This document shows, piece after piece, positions 1-7,952 of a stretch of DNA of 64,000 nucleotides (positions are counted from its first letter, which is position 1; every line of letters starts with the position of its first letter). This DNA comes from Bdellovibrio bacteriovorus W (GTDB lineage Bacteria > Bdellovibrionota > Bdellovibrionia > Bdellovibrionales > Bdellovibrionaceae): contig CP002190.1 of NCBI GenBank assembly GCA_000525675.1, forward strand, positions 1,922,001-1,986,000, written 5' to 3'. A program made the translations under genes and the position numbers. The notes under the pieces were generated by a model, which saw only the letters and a program-made list of their open reading frames with translations, made no database searches and was not told the origin of the DNA.

Positions 1-1
1 C

Positions 2-679
2 GTTCTATGTCCTGGCTCTCAACCCTTGGCGGACTATCGTTTTCTTCACGAACAAATTTTTCGATGTTGGGAACTTGTATGGAAGGAGACCTACCAAGAA
101 CTCAATATTGACAAAAAACTCACTTCCGATGTTTTCACTCGGCAGGACTATATCGGAGCGCTATTTTACGAAAACAAATGTGTCGGTATGGCTTTTTTTA
201 GGTGGTCCTATGCCTATGGCCCTGAGTTTTCCGAAGACAGCTATTTTTCCAATTGGGAAAAAAACCACATCAACGAACTTTGCTCACGAGGTCCCGAGAT
301 TATCGTCTGCAGCAACTATACAATTCACCCCTCAGCGCGTGGCAACCAACTCCCTTTGCCTATGCGAGATCTTCTCTTAGGTATGATCATCGAAACTTTT
401 CTAAACTCCAATGCTGATGCGATGACAGCGGCCACTCGACTCGATCGGAAGGTCAATGAAGTCTGCACTCGCTGGGGAGCTCACCCGATCGCCCGCGACC
501 TACCTTCAGGTTTTGGAGAAGCTCGCGTCGATCTTTTAGGTTTTTTCAAAGACATTATTCTCTCGCAAAAAGCTCCACCTTTAAAGGAACACACGGAATT
601 CCTCTGGGCCAATCGCTTAGAGATTCCCCGCGAGAATCATCATGTCTTCCCTTCAATACCAATTTTAAAAGTAGCTTAG
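2..679 (+). CDS. GNAT-like acyltransferase, 5'-truncated by window edge
   Basis: The reading frame is open to the left edge, so the true start lies outside the window; the first internal candidate is a TTG at 26. About 225 codons are visible. The middle (a hydrophobic GALFYENKCVGMAFFRW-type strand, then a helix-rich half) resembles the GNAT fold of N-acyl amino acid synthases of the FeeM/autoinducer-synthase type. No catalytic residue can be assigned with certainty. The stop is followed after 8 bases by the next gene, so the two are probably co-transcribed and may act in one small-molecule pathway. Family assignment is inferred from fold-like pattern only. Confidence 0.6.
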   Translation, partial: VLCPGSQPLADYRFLHEQIFRCWELVWKETYQELNIDKKLTSDVFTRQDYIGALFYENKCVGMAFFRWSYAYGPEFSEDSYFSNWEKNHINELCSRGPEIIVCSNYTIHPSARGNQLPLPMRDLLLGMIIETFLNSNADAMTAATRLDRKVNEVCTRWGAHPIARDLPSGFGEARVDLLGFFKDIILSQKAPPLKEHTEFLWANRLEIPRENHHVFPSIPILKVA

Positions 680-687
680 GAGAATAT

Positions 688-1338
688 ATGTATTCAAATA
701 TTGAAAAAATTAAATCGGCCATTCAAGACGAGATCAATACCCTAGGAAACAAGATGGTGGATGCCCCTTGGCACGATCCAGAGTTTTACAAAATGTGGCT
801 CGCACAGACACACTATCTCATTCGCCACACGACAAAACTGCTGGCCCTCGCAGCGGCTTATGTAAAAGTTGAGAACCGAGATCATCACTATGTGATGCTT
901 GAACATATCAAAGGGGAACTTCATCACGATCTGATGCCCTTAAAAGATCTCAAGGACTTCGGTGCCCATATTTCAGAGTTTCCTGAACTTCCTGAAACAG
1001 AAATGATTCATCAGCTTCAATACTATTGGATCGCTCATGAGAATCCACTTTCACTCTGTGGATATGCATTTCTATTAGAAGGAGCCGCTAAGTTCTTCGG
1101 TCCGCAATTACTTAAAAACCTTCAAGAGAAATATGGCACCAAGGGTTCTTTGTTTTTAAAAGTCCATGTGACCGTAGATCAAGATCACTATGAAGAGGGC
1201 TCTCAGTTTCTCAACACTTTAAACCTTGAAGAATGCCGATACATACTGCGCAATATGCAACAATCCAACATTCTCTATAGTCGTATGATTGATAGAATAA
1301 AGGACGAATACTTATTGCAGAAAAAATATGCCGCCTAG
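688..1338 (+). CDS. Heme-oxygenase-fold iron-dependent redox enzyme (HDO-like)
   Basis: A 216-residue, all-helical, soluble protein without signal peptide. It carries acidic and His residues in the arrangement of heme-oxygenase-like diiron oxidases: E72/H73 with H79-H80-D81, E131, and a late H160-x3-D164-x2-H167 motif. Such enzymes bind two irons and oxidise fatty acids, amino acids or amines with O2. The start ATG follows an AGGAG-like site, 8 bases after the upstream acyltransferase-like gene, which suggests a two-gene operon. The substrate cannot be read from the sequence. A TenA-like or coenzyme PQQ synthesis-like relative is the main alternative. Confidence 0.72.
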   Translation: MYSNIEKIKSAIQDEINTLGNKMVDAPWHDPEFYKMWLAQTHYLIRHTTKLLALAAAYVKVENRDHHYVMLEHIKGELHHDLMPLKDLKDFGAHISEFPELPETEMIHQLQYYWIAHENPLSLCGYAFLLEGAAKFFGPQLLKNLQEKYGTKGSLFLKVHVTVDQDHYEEGSQFLNTLNLEECRYILRNMQQSNILYSRMIDRIKDEYLLQKKYAA

Positions 1339-1460
1339 GAGGTGAGCTTTTAAGTCGCCTACAGAAAATGATTTCAGGCGATGCCACGAAGACATGGGGC
1401 ATAGAGTGCAGAACCATCGTCGCCCAAGCTTGAAACTCGGCGATGGCAACTGACTCGAAT
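1339..1460. other. Intergenic stretch with repeated GGCGATG segments
   Basis: Between the diiron oxidase stop and the shared terminator lie about 120 bases with local inverted repeats. CGCCT near 1355 can pair with AGGCG near 1377. CCATCG near 1416 can pair with CGATGG near 1440. GGCGATG occurs twice, so the central CATCGTCGCC could pair with either copy. No match to a known riboswitch was recognised. It could be a 3' untranslated structure. Confidence 0.25.
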
Positions 1461-1496
1461 AAAAAAAGGCTTTGAGGTTCACTCAAAGCCTTTTTG
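1461..1496. terminator. Bidirectional intrinsic terminator
   Basis: A 12-bp class stem, AGGCTTTGAG against CTCAAAGCCT with a short loop, is flanked by an A-run on the left and a T-run on the right. It can end transcripts from the oxidase gene and from the convergent thioredoxin gene. Confidence 0.9.
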
Positions 1497-1518
1497 ATTT
1501 TTCTAAGTTTAATAAAAA

Positions 1519-1845
1519 CTAAACGTTCTTATTCAGGAAATCTACGATCGCCTCTTTTGGATGATTTCCAACTAGCTGACCCACTTCGCTGCCACCTTTG
1601 AAAAGCAACATCGCAGGGATGCCACGGATTCCGTATTTACCTGGAGTCGATGGGTTTTCATCAACGTTTACTTTTACGATTTTAACTTTTCCACCAAGTT
1701 CTTGAGCTACTTCTTCAAGCTTTGGAGCAAGAGCACGACAAGGCCCACACCACTCAGCCCAGAAATCTACTAGTACCGGTGTTGAAGAGTTTAAAACCTC
1801 TGTATCAAATGAACTGTCTGTGACAGCAGTTGTAAATGTGCTCAT
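1519..1845 (-). CDS. trxA: Thioredoxin
   Basis: A 108-residue thioredoxin of normal length. The redox-active WCGPC motif lies at residues 32-36 and the cis-proline is in GIP at 75-77. It reduces protein disulfides in the cytoplasm and is itself reduced by thioredoxin reductase. No signal peptide is present. The ATG is preceded by GGAGGG with good spacing. A TATAAT hexamer lies about 50 bases upstream. The gene stands alone between a strong terminator and its own promoter. Confidence 0.97.
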   Translation of the reverse strand: MSTFTTAVTDSSFDTEVLNSSTPVLVDFWAEWCGPCRALAPKLEEVAQELGGKVKIVKVNVDENPSTPGKYGIRGIPAMLLFKGGSEVGQLVGNHPKEAIVDFLNKNV

Positions 1846-1889
1846 TATCGCCCTCCATTGGGATCAAAACCCAAAGTCATCTAAATCAA

Positions 1890-1925
1890 TAAGTATTATA
1901 GCCCGAAAAGGGATAACCCCAAAGC
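1890..1925 (-). promoter_or_regulatory. Candidate sigma70-type promoter of trxA
   Basis: On the minus strand a perfect TATAAT lies at 1895-1900, about 50 bases upstream of the thioredoxin ATG. The hexamer 17 bases further upstream (TTTGGG) is a weak match to a -35 box, so the call rests mainly on the -10 element. Confidence 0.4.
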
Positions 1926-1938
1926 ACTATGCGTGCAA

Positions 1939-2997
1939 TCACTTTTTGAAGAGGGCTTTTGTGAATTGACGGCGCAAACTATCAAGATCTTTCAGGTTTT
2001 CAGCACTCTGCTCCCCCTGAAGCTCCCTGAATCGACGACGCGCTTCTACACGAGTGATGGTACTTTTTGCAGGAATTTGAACTGCACTCGCAAACTGAGC
2101 GTATTTTTCGCGCTTTTCAACAAGTTTAGCCTCAGCCTCAAAGAGTTCCTGCTGAGCTCTCAAAGCAATCTCAGCTAACTCTTCCTCGGAAACAGTACTA
2201 CTTACAACCGCCTCTGAAGAAGGCACCTCAGGCTCGCTTTGAATTTTAAGTTTTTCACTCTCTTGGAGAGACTCAGCTGGCACTGCCTTCGCCGGAGGAG
2301 TTCCGAACAACTCTTGCTCAAGGCTTGCTAAATCCACACTCTCAAACTCAACCTCGGGAGAAGCCTCTCCCCCAGAAACTACCTCAGACTCGTAAGCCTG
2401 CATACGATCACCGAAACGAAAGCCGCGTGGAGAACTTTCTTCATCTTCAGAAGAACCGTCACCACTAAGAATGCCTATATTTTCATCAGGCCCATCTTCA
2501 CCTTTTCCGCCTTGAATAAAAATAGACTCCGAAGGTGTCTGGTTTTTATTTCCAGAAATTGAGGAAATGTTCCCTGCGGAAGGCGCTCCCTCGAGGTGCA
2601 TGGCCTTATTCAGGCGCTCTAATAACAAAGACTCATCCAGATCCAAGAGTTTTCCAATAACTTGAACGAGACGTAAAGGCGGAACCGGGCTTTCAAGCAA
2701 CATATCCACGCGAATGCGCATAAGGTCTTCGGCACTCGGCTTTGCTGATTGCGAGAAAATAAGAATGGACTTACCAGCCCAACGCGACATTTCTTTAAGG
2801 CGTTTCCCCACCCCCAAAGAAGTGACTTTGCCTGAGTTCCCCGAGCCCACAACAAGATCTGGATTGAATGCTAAAATCTGCTCCGTGATCGAGTACTCAC
2901 TCGTTAGTCCTATGACGTCAAATCCCACCTTTTTTAAAGTGGACTCTATAGCCATTAGATCGGCATAATCTTCATAGACGAGCAAAATCTTGTTCAT
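1939..2997 (-). CDS. Degenerate receiver-domain protein with long acidic linker
   Basis: I place the start at the ATG at 2997 (MNKILLVYEDY); an upstream in-frame extension to 3081 looks unlike protein. Residues 1-115 have the beta-alpha pattern of a response-regulator receiver. The phospho-acceptor position is Ser52 instead of Asp, and the usual conserved Lys near residue 103 is Ser. The domain is therefore probably not phosphorylated in the normal way. Residues 130-270 are acidic and low-complexity; 270-350 form a charged coiled coil rich in Glu, Lys and Ala. No DNA-binding output domain is visible. It may be a scaffold or regulatory adaptor. Confidence 0.7.
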   Translation of the reverse strand: MNKILLVYEDYADLMAIESTLKKVGFDVIGLTSEYSITEQILAFNPDLVVGSGNSGKVTSLGVGKRLKEMSRWAGKSILIFSQSAKPSAEDLMRIRVDMLLESPVPPLRLVQVIGKLLDLDESLLLERLNKAMHLEGAPSAGNISSISGNKNQTPSESIFIQGGKGEDGPDENIGILSGDGSSEDEESSPRGFRFGDRMQAYESEVVSGGEASPEVEFESVDLASLEQELFGTPPAKAVPAESLQESEKLKIQSEPEVPSSEAVVSSTVSEEELAEIALRAQQELFEAEAKLVEKREKYAQFASAVQIPAKSTITRVEARRRFRELQGEQSAENLKDLDSLRRQFTKALFKK

Positions 2998-3177
2998 GGA
3001 TTTATTGTCAGTGAAGGATGGTTTCTGGTCAATACAAGGTCTTTGAGTTTCTCTCCGACTTTGGACTAAAATCTGCCACAAGCCTCACCTTTACAGTATA
3101 GACTTCATGTAAAACTTGAGATCTTCGTCATTTGAGTTCTCAGGATGAGAATGCTTTTGAAAGGTAAAAAAGACTTC

Positions 3178-4275
3178 ATGTTCTACGGAAAGAAAGCCAT
3201 CCAGTACATCTTCTTTGAAATGCTTCCAAGTTTTATCCTGGGTCTTTTCGTTTTTATCTCCATCATCCTCATGTTCCAAGTTTTGCGTTTAACCGAGTTT
3301 GCACTTGTTCATGGAGTGGCTTTAAAAACCATCGCTGAAATTATCGCCTATGTTGTCATCTCTCTTTTGCCGATTCTTTTTCCGATGGCCCTGCTCTTTG
3401 CGGTCCTCTTAACCTACGGTCGCCTCAGCCAAGATTCCGAAATCGTGGCGATGAAAGCTTCGGGGCTTCCGATGTCGACATTGCTTGCGCCGGCTCTGCT
3501 TTTAGCGATCATCGTCGGAGTCTTCTCGGCTCAGATGTCCTTTAACATCGCCCCTTGGGGGAATCGCCAGTTTGAAGTTTTGTTTTCAAGATTAGCCGAC
3601 ACGAAAGCCAGCGCAGTTATTAAAGAAAGCACTTTCTCTGAAGGCTTTTTCGATATGGTGGTTTACGCAAATCGCGTTGACTCGAATAAAGGAAAGCTCA
3701 CTGATGTCTTTATCTATGACGAAAAGTCTGGAGATCTTCCTTTAACTATCGTCGCTAAAGAGGGTGAAATTATGCCTGATCCGGATCTTCCAGGGCATGA
3801 GGTGAAACTACGCCTTCAAGATGGAGAGATTCATCGCCAAGGCGCTACGCACACAAAAATTAGCTTCGACACCTATGACGTGCGCTTTTCTTCTCCGCTG
3901 AATATTATTGAAAAAGCCAAAACTCCACCTTCACTCACTTTGACGGAAGTACAAACTCGCCTCCAAGAACCGAACCTAGATTCCGACACTCGCCGCACTT
4001 TACTGACCGAGTTCCATAAGCGTTTGGCTATCACTGTCCTTTGCATTGTCTTTGCTATGATCGGAGTGGGCTTAGGAACCAATACCAATAAAAGAGCCGC
4101 GAAAGCCGGAGGCATGATCCTCTGTATCGGCATCATTATTCTTTATTGGGTTCTATACGTCGCCGCAGAAGGCATGGCGCGAAGTGGATCTGCACCGGCC
4201 GCCCTTGCGATCTGGGCACCGAATATTATTTTCGGAGGCCTTGCCATTGAGTCTCTACGAAGAAATTGGAATTAG
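3178..4275 (+). CDS. lptF: LptF/LptG-family lipopolysaccharide export permease
   Basis: The YjgP/YjgQ family supplies the membrane part of the LptBFGC machine that lifts LPS from the inner membrane to the periplasmic bridge. The sequence has two N-terminal membrane segments, a conserved loop with GRLSQDSEIVAMKASG, a third membrane helix, a periplasmic beta domain in the middle and three C-terminal helices. The start is set at ATG 3178 (MFYGKKAIQYIFFEM). In-frame ATGs at 3145 and 3151 are possible alternatives. Only one family member lies here, so its partner and LptB must be elsewhere. LptF rather than LptG is my best guess. Confidence 0.85.
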   Translation: MFYGKKAIQYIFFEMLPSFILGLFVFISIILMFQVLRLTEFALVHGVALKTIAEIIAYVVISLLPILFPMALLFAVLLTYGRLSQDSEIVAMKASGLPMSTLLAPALLLAIIVGVFSAQMSFNIAPWGNRQFEVLFSRLADTKASAVIKESTFSEGFFDMVVYANRVDSNKGKLTDVFIYDEKSGDLPLTIVAKEGEIMPDPDLPGHEVKLRLQDGEIHRQGATHTKISFDTYDVRFSSPLNIIEKAKTPPSLTLTEVQTRLQEPNLDSDTRRTLLTEFHKRLAITVLCIVFAMIGVGLGTNTNKRAAKAGGMILCIGIIILYWVLYVAAEGMARSGSAPAALAIWAPNIIFGGLAIESLRRNWN

Positions 4276-4284
4276 GAAAAGCAT

Positions 4285-4316
4285 GAGGACTTCGTCACTT
4301 TAATGAAGTTCTCAAG
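4285..4316 (+). terminator. Weak hairpin after lptF
   Basis: GAGGACTTC and GAAGTTCTC can form a 9-bp stem with one G-T pair and an 11-base loop, just after the lptF stop. No clear T-run follows, so termination is uncertain. Confidence 0.35.
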
Positions 4317-4369
4317 AATCTCTCTGATCGATTTAGATTTTATAATTTAAAGTGAGATCTTTTTAGATG

Positions 4370-4434
4370 GGGAAAGAAAAATAAGAGCGATGTAGCGGCA
4401 TCCTTACCACTGCGGTCATCCTTGACCACATCGC
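4370..4434 (-). ncRNA. Compact three-way-junction RNA with two AGGA-loop hairpins
   Basis: Read on the minus strand, 4434 to 4387 folds almost completely. A 7-bp closing stem (GCGAUGU with ACAUCGC) encloses a 5-bp hairpin GGUCA-AGGA-UGACC, a two-base linker, and a 7-bp hairpin AGUGGUA-AGGA-UGCCGCU. Only the two AGGA loops and the linker stay unpaired. The second hairpin needs two G-U pairs that become C-A mismatches on the plus strand, so the minus strand is the functional one. A U-rich tail (UCUUAUUUUUCUUU) follows the closing stem, as at a terminator. It lies about 110 bases downstream of dprA on the same strand. GGA in hairpin loops is the binding signature of CsrA/RsmA, so a CsrA-binding RNA is one reading; this function is inferred. 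Confidence 0.5.
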
Positions 4435-4544
4435 CCCTCCCTAGATCAAATGTTAGGTTCAATTGCCAGAGTGAGCAAATGGATTTTTACACTTCATTTC
4501 TTTTTTTTGAGAGAGTGTCCTCAGTTGCTTTATAACCACTATAC

Positions 4545-5480
4545 CTAGTGGGAGCCTCGACTTTTGTCGTCTAGAAATACTAAAGGAAAGTCGAGGTCCC
4601 TTCGCTCTGCACGGAGGAAGATTTTCAAGTCTTCAGCATCGCGAACCAGCTGAGCCCCCTCACTGAGCAAATCCAAACTCCCTAAAAAGTGCGGATCTAA
4701 CGGATGCCCAGGCACAACCCAAACGGGCCTCCCTAACTGAACAGCATGCCGAGCTGTAATCAAGGTCCCACTTCTTCTACGAGCTTCCACCAAAAGAGTC
4801 CCATCCCCTAAGGCAGCAATCAGTCGGTTGCGATGATGAAACAGATGTTTATGCATTCTTTGATTCAGCGAGTATTCACTCACCAGGCAACCTCCAGAAC
4901 TCACCACACTCTCGACCCAGGACTCAAGAGTGCTTGGATAGATCTGTCCCAACCCCGAGGGAAGCACAATGATAGTCGGAAGAAAATTCCGCAAAGCCAA
5001 AGCGTGGGCTTTTTGATCAACTCCGCGAGCTCCCCCACTGACAATCACGGGACGCTCGGATGAACAAAGACTCAGTAACTCTTTTTCCATCCACTGAGTA
5101 GACTCTGAAGAGGGCTCACGACTCCCCACTACGGCCAAGGATGGCAGACGCCAACAAGGAGTTCCAATATATGACAAAACCCAGGGCGGGTCTTCCATAG
5201 CGTAACAATTTTCTGGATAGAGTTCATGACCATAAAAAGTCATGTGAATATTCCGCGCAAAAGCACTTTGAATTTCTTCAAAAGCAGTGCGATAGGAGTT
5301 CGTACTCATTTTTACAGCTAGAGAAATATCCGGAAACTCGTCAGCAAGACTTTGCAAAAAACAAGAAAGGGGCTCTTTGCTTTGCATAGAGTTTTTCAGA
5401 AGTTTAAGAACATCATCATTATATATTTTTATGGCCGGTAGATTTTTTACCACCATACAAAGAGCGATCAAATCAATCAT
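4545..5480 (-). CDS. dprA: DNA-processing protein DprA (natural transformation)
   Basis: DprA binds incoming single-stranded DNA during natural transformation and loads RecA. The 311-residue protein has a short helical N-terminus and a Rossmann-like core with VVGSREPS at 118-125, SGGARGVDQKAH at 148-159, then HRNRLIAALGD and EARRRSGTL further on. It lacks a C-terminal winged-helix extension, as some family members do. The gene follows the LysM gene on the same strand but is separated from it by a strong terminator, so it probably has its own promoter. The split comEC genes nearby support a competence or DNA-recycling role. Confidence 0.93.
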   Translation of the reverse strand: MIDLIALCMVVKNLPAIKIYNDDVLKLLKNSMQSKEPLSCFLQSLADEFPDISLAVKMSTNSYRTAFEEIQSAFARNIHMTFYGHELYPENCYAMEDPPWVLSYIGTPCWRLPSLAVVGSREPSSESTQWMEKELLSLCSSERPVIVSGGARGVDQKAHALALRNFLPTIIVLPSGLGQIYPSTLESWVESVVSSGGCLVSEYSLNQRMHKHLFHHRNRLIAALGDGTLLVEARRRSGTLITARHAVQLGRPVWVVPGHPLDPHFLGSLDLLSEGAQLVRDAEDLKIFLRAERRDLDFPLVFLDDKSRGSH

Positions 5481-5511
5481 AAAAAAAAGGACTGCATTCC
5501 GCAGTCCTTTT
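5481..5511 (-). terminator. Intrinsic terminator of the LysM gene
   Basis: On the minus strand, AAAAGGACTGC pairs with GCAGTCCTTTT around a five-base loop, followed by a run of eight T. It sits directly after the LysM gene stop and before dprA. Confidence 0.9.
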
Positions 5512-5520
5512 CAATATGTC

Positions 5521-7107
5521 TTAAAAATCTAAATCAGAATCATCAAATCCGGAATCCGAAGCCGGCGGAGATGAAGACGAACTCGGAGTATCTAAGTTCT
5601 CAAAGTCACTTTCAAAGTCTTCCGAGAAATCTTGATTCGAAGCAGGAACCGGCAGACGAGCCTGCGTTTTCGCAGAACCAAGATAATCACCTAATAAAAT
5701 ATTATCCGTAGCAGTCACAACGTATGCCGTCGCAAAGTTAGGAGATGTCCTAACAATCTTTGCCGTACCGATAACGCGGTCATTAATCACAGCATCTGTT
5801 TTCTTATTACGAACTTTTTCGTCGGCATAAATTCTAAGAGTTTGCCCTTCTTGCAATCCCTGATTTGCCCCCGCATCCAAGAAGACTAAAGAATTAGAGC
5901 CAAACAAAGTCCTTGTGCGATCAAACTGACCACCCATGATCTTAGCGCCCACTCCGTCCACCACTGATCCCGCGATAGGATCAATCATCGGCATTCTGCC
6001 CGGAACTAAGACGCTCCCCACTTCAATGGGGGAAATCGTCTTACGAACGATGGCGCGATAGACGTTCTTCTGGTCACTCACACGCTCTAAAACTTCGATT
6101 TCACCTTGAATCTCCACCATCTGACCTTTACGATCTTTCACCAATGGATCAGAGACCTCTGTTAAATTCTTCTGAGCAACAAAAAACTTTTCCGAACTTC
6201 CGTTAAGCTCGACATAGATGTACTGATAATCACCAGCCGTCTTCATGTTCATTTCAGTGCCAGTCACTTTACCGGATCCAATCACTGCACGATCAGAAAT
6301 AAAAAACTCAAGATGCTCTAGGGCTCTTGGAAATCTCATTGGAGTTAAATCGATGTCGATGCGAGTTTTTTCAATATGGCCCATTTTATATTTTGGCAAG
6401 CTTGGCGGCAGCCCTTTTAAAACGGGGGCAGCGGCTTTTGCTTTTGGCAGGCCAATCACTGGAGAACTCCCAGGGACCTTTTCTTTGCCGGTTTCGACTT
6501 CTTCGCCAGCAGCAGCCAATGAAAGAGTCGGAGCCTCATCCATTGTTCCAGGATAGAATTTTATATTCATTCCCGGTTCGATTTCATGGGGATTTAAAAT
6601 TTGTGGATTATTCAAAGACCAAAGCTTTGGCCAATAACCAAAATCGCCAAAAAATGTCGATGAGATTCCAGAGAGTGTATCCCCTTTTTGCACCTGATAC
6701 ACTTCGGACTCTCTCGCGCCAACCACCTTCTCCCAGTTTTCTGTCGAAGTGGGTTGTTCATTAAAGTTTTTATAAATGCGATGAAACTCTGCTTCTTGAG
6801 AATAGTCAGGCCCACCATCGGTTCCTCCACCTGAATAAGCAGGTGTCGATGGAGCTGGTGTTAATGGCGGCATATCCATGGTAGGAGTGTCTGAGTGAGG
6901 CACTTCCTCAAAGGGACTCGCCAATCCACCAGAGTCATCAATATCCTGAAACTCTGGAACTTGAGGCTGAGTCTTTTTCTCGTCATTTTGCATTTCCAAA
7001 ACGTCCAAAGGATCAGATTCCCACTGATCAGAATAATCCTGAGCTTTAGCAGCTAAGGCCGCAAAAATTAGAAATACGACTAATGACTTTTTATTCATTC
7101 CCAGCAT
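5521..7107 (-). CDS. Exported LysM-domain protein
   Basis: A 528-residue protein with an N-terminal signal peptide ending near AKAQ. A Pro/Ser-rich segment follows to about residue 125. One LysM domain (YQVQKGDTLSGISS to GMNIKFYPG) spans roughly residues 136-185 and should bind peptidoglycan. The remaining 300 residues are beta-rich and resemble a repeated outer-surface module; the C-terminus is Ser/Asp-rich and disordered. The ATG at 7107 has GAGG upstream; ATG 7098 is an alternative. It follows the YbgF-like gene by 17 bases, so the two are likely one envelope operon. The precise function is unknown. Confidence 0.85.
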   Translation of the reverse strand: MLGMNKKSLVVFLIFAALAAKAQDYSDQWESDPLDVLEMQNDEKKTQPQVPEFQDIDDSGGLASPFEEVPHSDTPTMDMPPLTPAPSTPAYSGGGTDGGPDYSQEAEFHRIYKNFNEQPTSTENWEKVVGARESEVYQVQKGDTLSGISSTFFGDFGYWPKLWSLNNPQILNPHEIEPGMNIKFYPGTMDEAPTLSLAAAGEEVETGKEKVPGSSPVIGLPKAKAAAPVLKGLPPSLPKYKMGHIEKTRIDIDLTPMRFPRALEHLEFFISDRAVIGSGKVTGTEMNMKTAGDYQYIYVELNGSSEKFFVAQKNLTEVSDPLVKDRKGQMVEIQGEIEVLERVSDQKNVYRAIVRKTISPIEVGSVLVPGRMPMIDPIAGSVVDGVGAKIMGGQFDRTRTLFGSNSLVFLDAGANQGLQEGQTLRIYADEKVRNKKTDAVINDRVIGTAKIVRTSPNFATAYVVTATDNILLGDYLGSAKTQARLPVPASNQDFSEDFESDFENLDTPSSSSSPPASDSGFDDSDLDF

Positions 7108-7124
7108 CCTTGCCTCAAATGTAA

Positions 7125-7652
7125 TTAGCGAATGGCTTTCAACTCAGCATTTGCACGGAAAGATTCCGGACTGCCTGGATATTTCGAGCGCACTTCTTTA
7201 AGACCTTTTTCAGCGAAGTCAGGAAGATTCATTCGCTTATATGTCATCGCCTTGGCAAATTTTGCTGCGGCTAACTTATTACTGCGCGGATATTCTTTTT
7301 CGATTTTTGAAAAGTACTTAATGCCTTGAGCAAAGTTTCCATGCTCCACAGCCATACGCCCTGCTAAATAAAGAGCGTTGTCTGCATAGGGACTTTTTGG
7401 AAATCTTGTAAGCATCGACTGCAAGCGACTCTTAAATCCAATTTCATCATTGGCGTGAAAAGCGCTTACCATTTCAGCATAAAGATCAATGTCACTTTCT
7501 TTCGAAATATCTTTTCCCGTCAATTCAACGAGCAAAGCTTCTGATGATAGGTCTCGTTTTTTTGCAACAGGATTTGCAGCAAAAACATTCGTCGAAAAAA
7601 CTCCGACGCTTAAAAGTACCAATGCTGTTTTGTAAACTTGATGCTTCTTCAA
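7125..7652 (-). CDS. YbgF/BamD-like periplasmic TPR protein
   Basis: A 175-residue protein with a signal peptide ending near VFAAN. The rest consists of paired helices in the TPR pattern (FPKSPYADNALYLAGRMAVEHGNFAQGIKYFSKI, then YPRSNKLAAAKFAKAMTY), as in the C-terminal domain of CpoB/YbgF or in BamD. There is no lipobox cysteine, which argues against BamD itself. Such proteins coordinate peptidoglycan synthesis with outer-membrane constriction. The stop is 17 bases before the LysM gene, which supports a shared envelope role. Confidence 0.78.
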   Translation of the reverse strand: MKKHQVYKTALVLLSVGVFSTNVFAANPVAKKRDLSSEALLVELTGKDISKESDIDLYAEMVSAFHANDEIGFKSRLQSMLTRFPKSPYADNALYLAGRMAVEHGNFAQGIKYFSKIEKEYPRSNKLAAAKFAKAMTYKRMNLPDFAEKGLKEVRSKYPGSPESFRANAELKAIR

Positions 7653-7952
7653 TGGTCACCTCGTGCTATTTCTGTATTATGACACGCAATGAGAAGTGCA
7701 AACAAGCAGGACTTATCCACATCAAATGTTGAGTTACCCTTTTGCTAGACCTTGGACCTGTTGAATATCAAGGGTTTCAGCGTTTTGCTAAAACTTTAGG
7801 CACGACGTAACTACATGATATTAGTCAGCTTAACTCAGAAAATGCCCTCATTTTCTGCAAGACAATTTCAGATCTTAAAATCCGACTAAGAGAGACGCAC
7901 GGACCCAAAGACAGAATATGTTAGTTCTTACATCGGCTCCGCATTTTGCTAA
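7653..7952. other. 300-base divergent intergenic region
   Basis: This stretch lies between the divergent YbgF-like and comEC genes. It holds a 9-bp hairpin at 7836-7857 (CAGAAAATG with CATTTTCTG, loop CCCT) without a T-run on either strand. No coding potential, tRNA or recognisable regulator box was seen. The promoters of both flanking genes should be here. Confidence 0.5.

Noticed and set aside
1360-1445. Possible c-di-GMP or fluoride riboswitch (GAAGACATGG and GGCGATGG motifs)
   Set aside because: Only short fragments match; the conserved cores of these classes are absent and the place is downstream of a gene.
2998-3081. N-terminal extension of the receiver protein
   Set aside because: The residues are unlike a receiver start and the ATG at 2997 begins exactly at the first beta strand.
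4387-4434. Plus-strand small RNA with UCCU loops (anti-ribosome-site type)
   Set aside because: The second hairpin loses two pairs (C-A mismatches) on the plus strand and no U-run follows there, while the minus strand is fully paired and has a U-rich tail.
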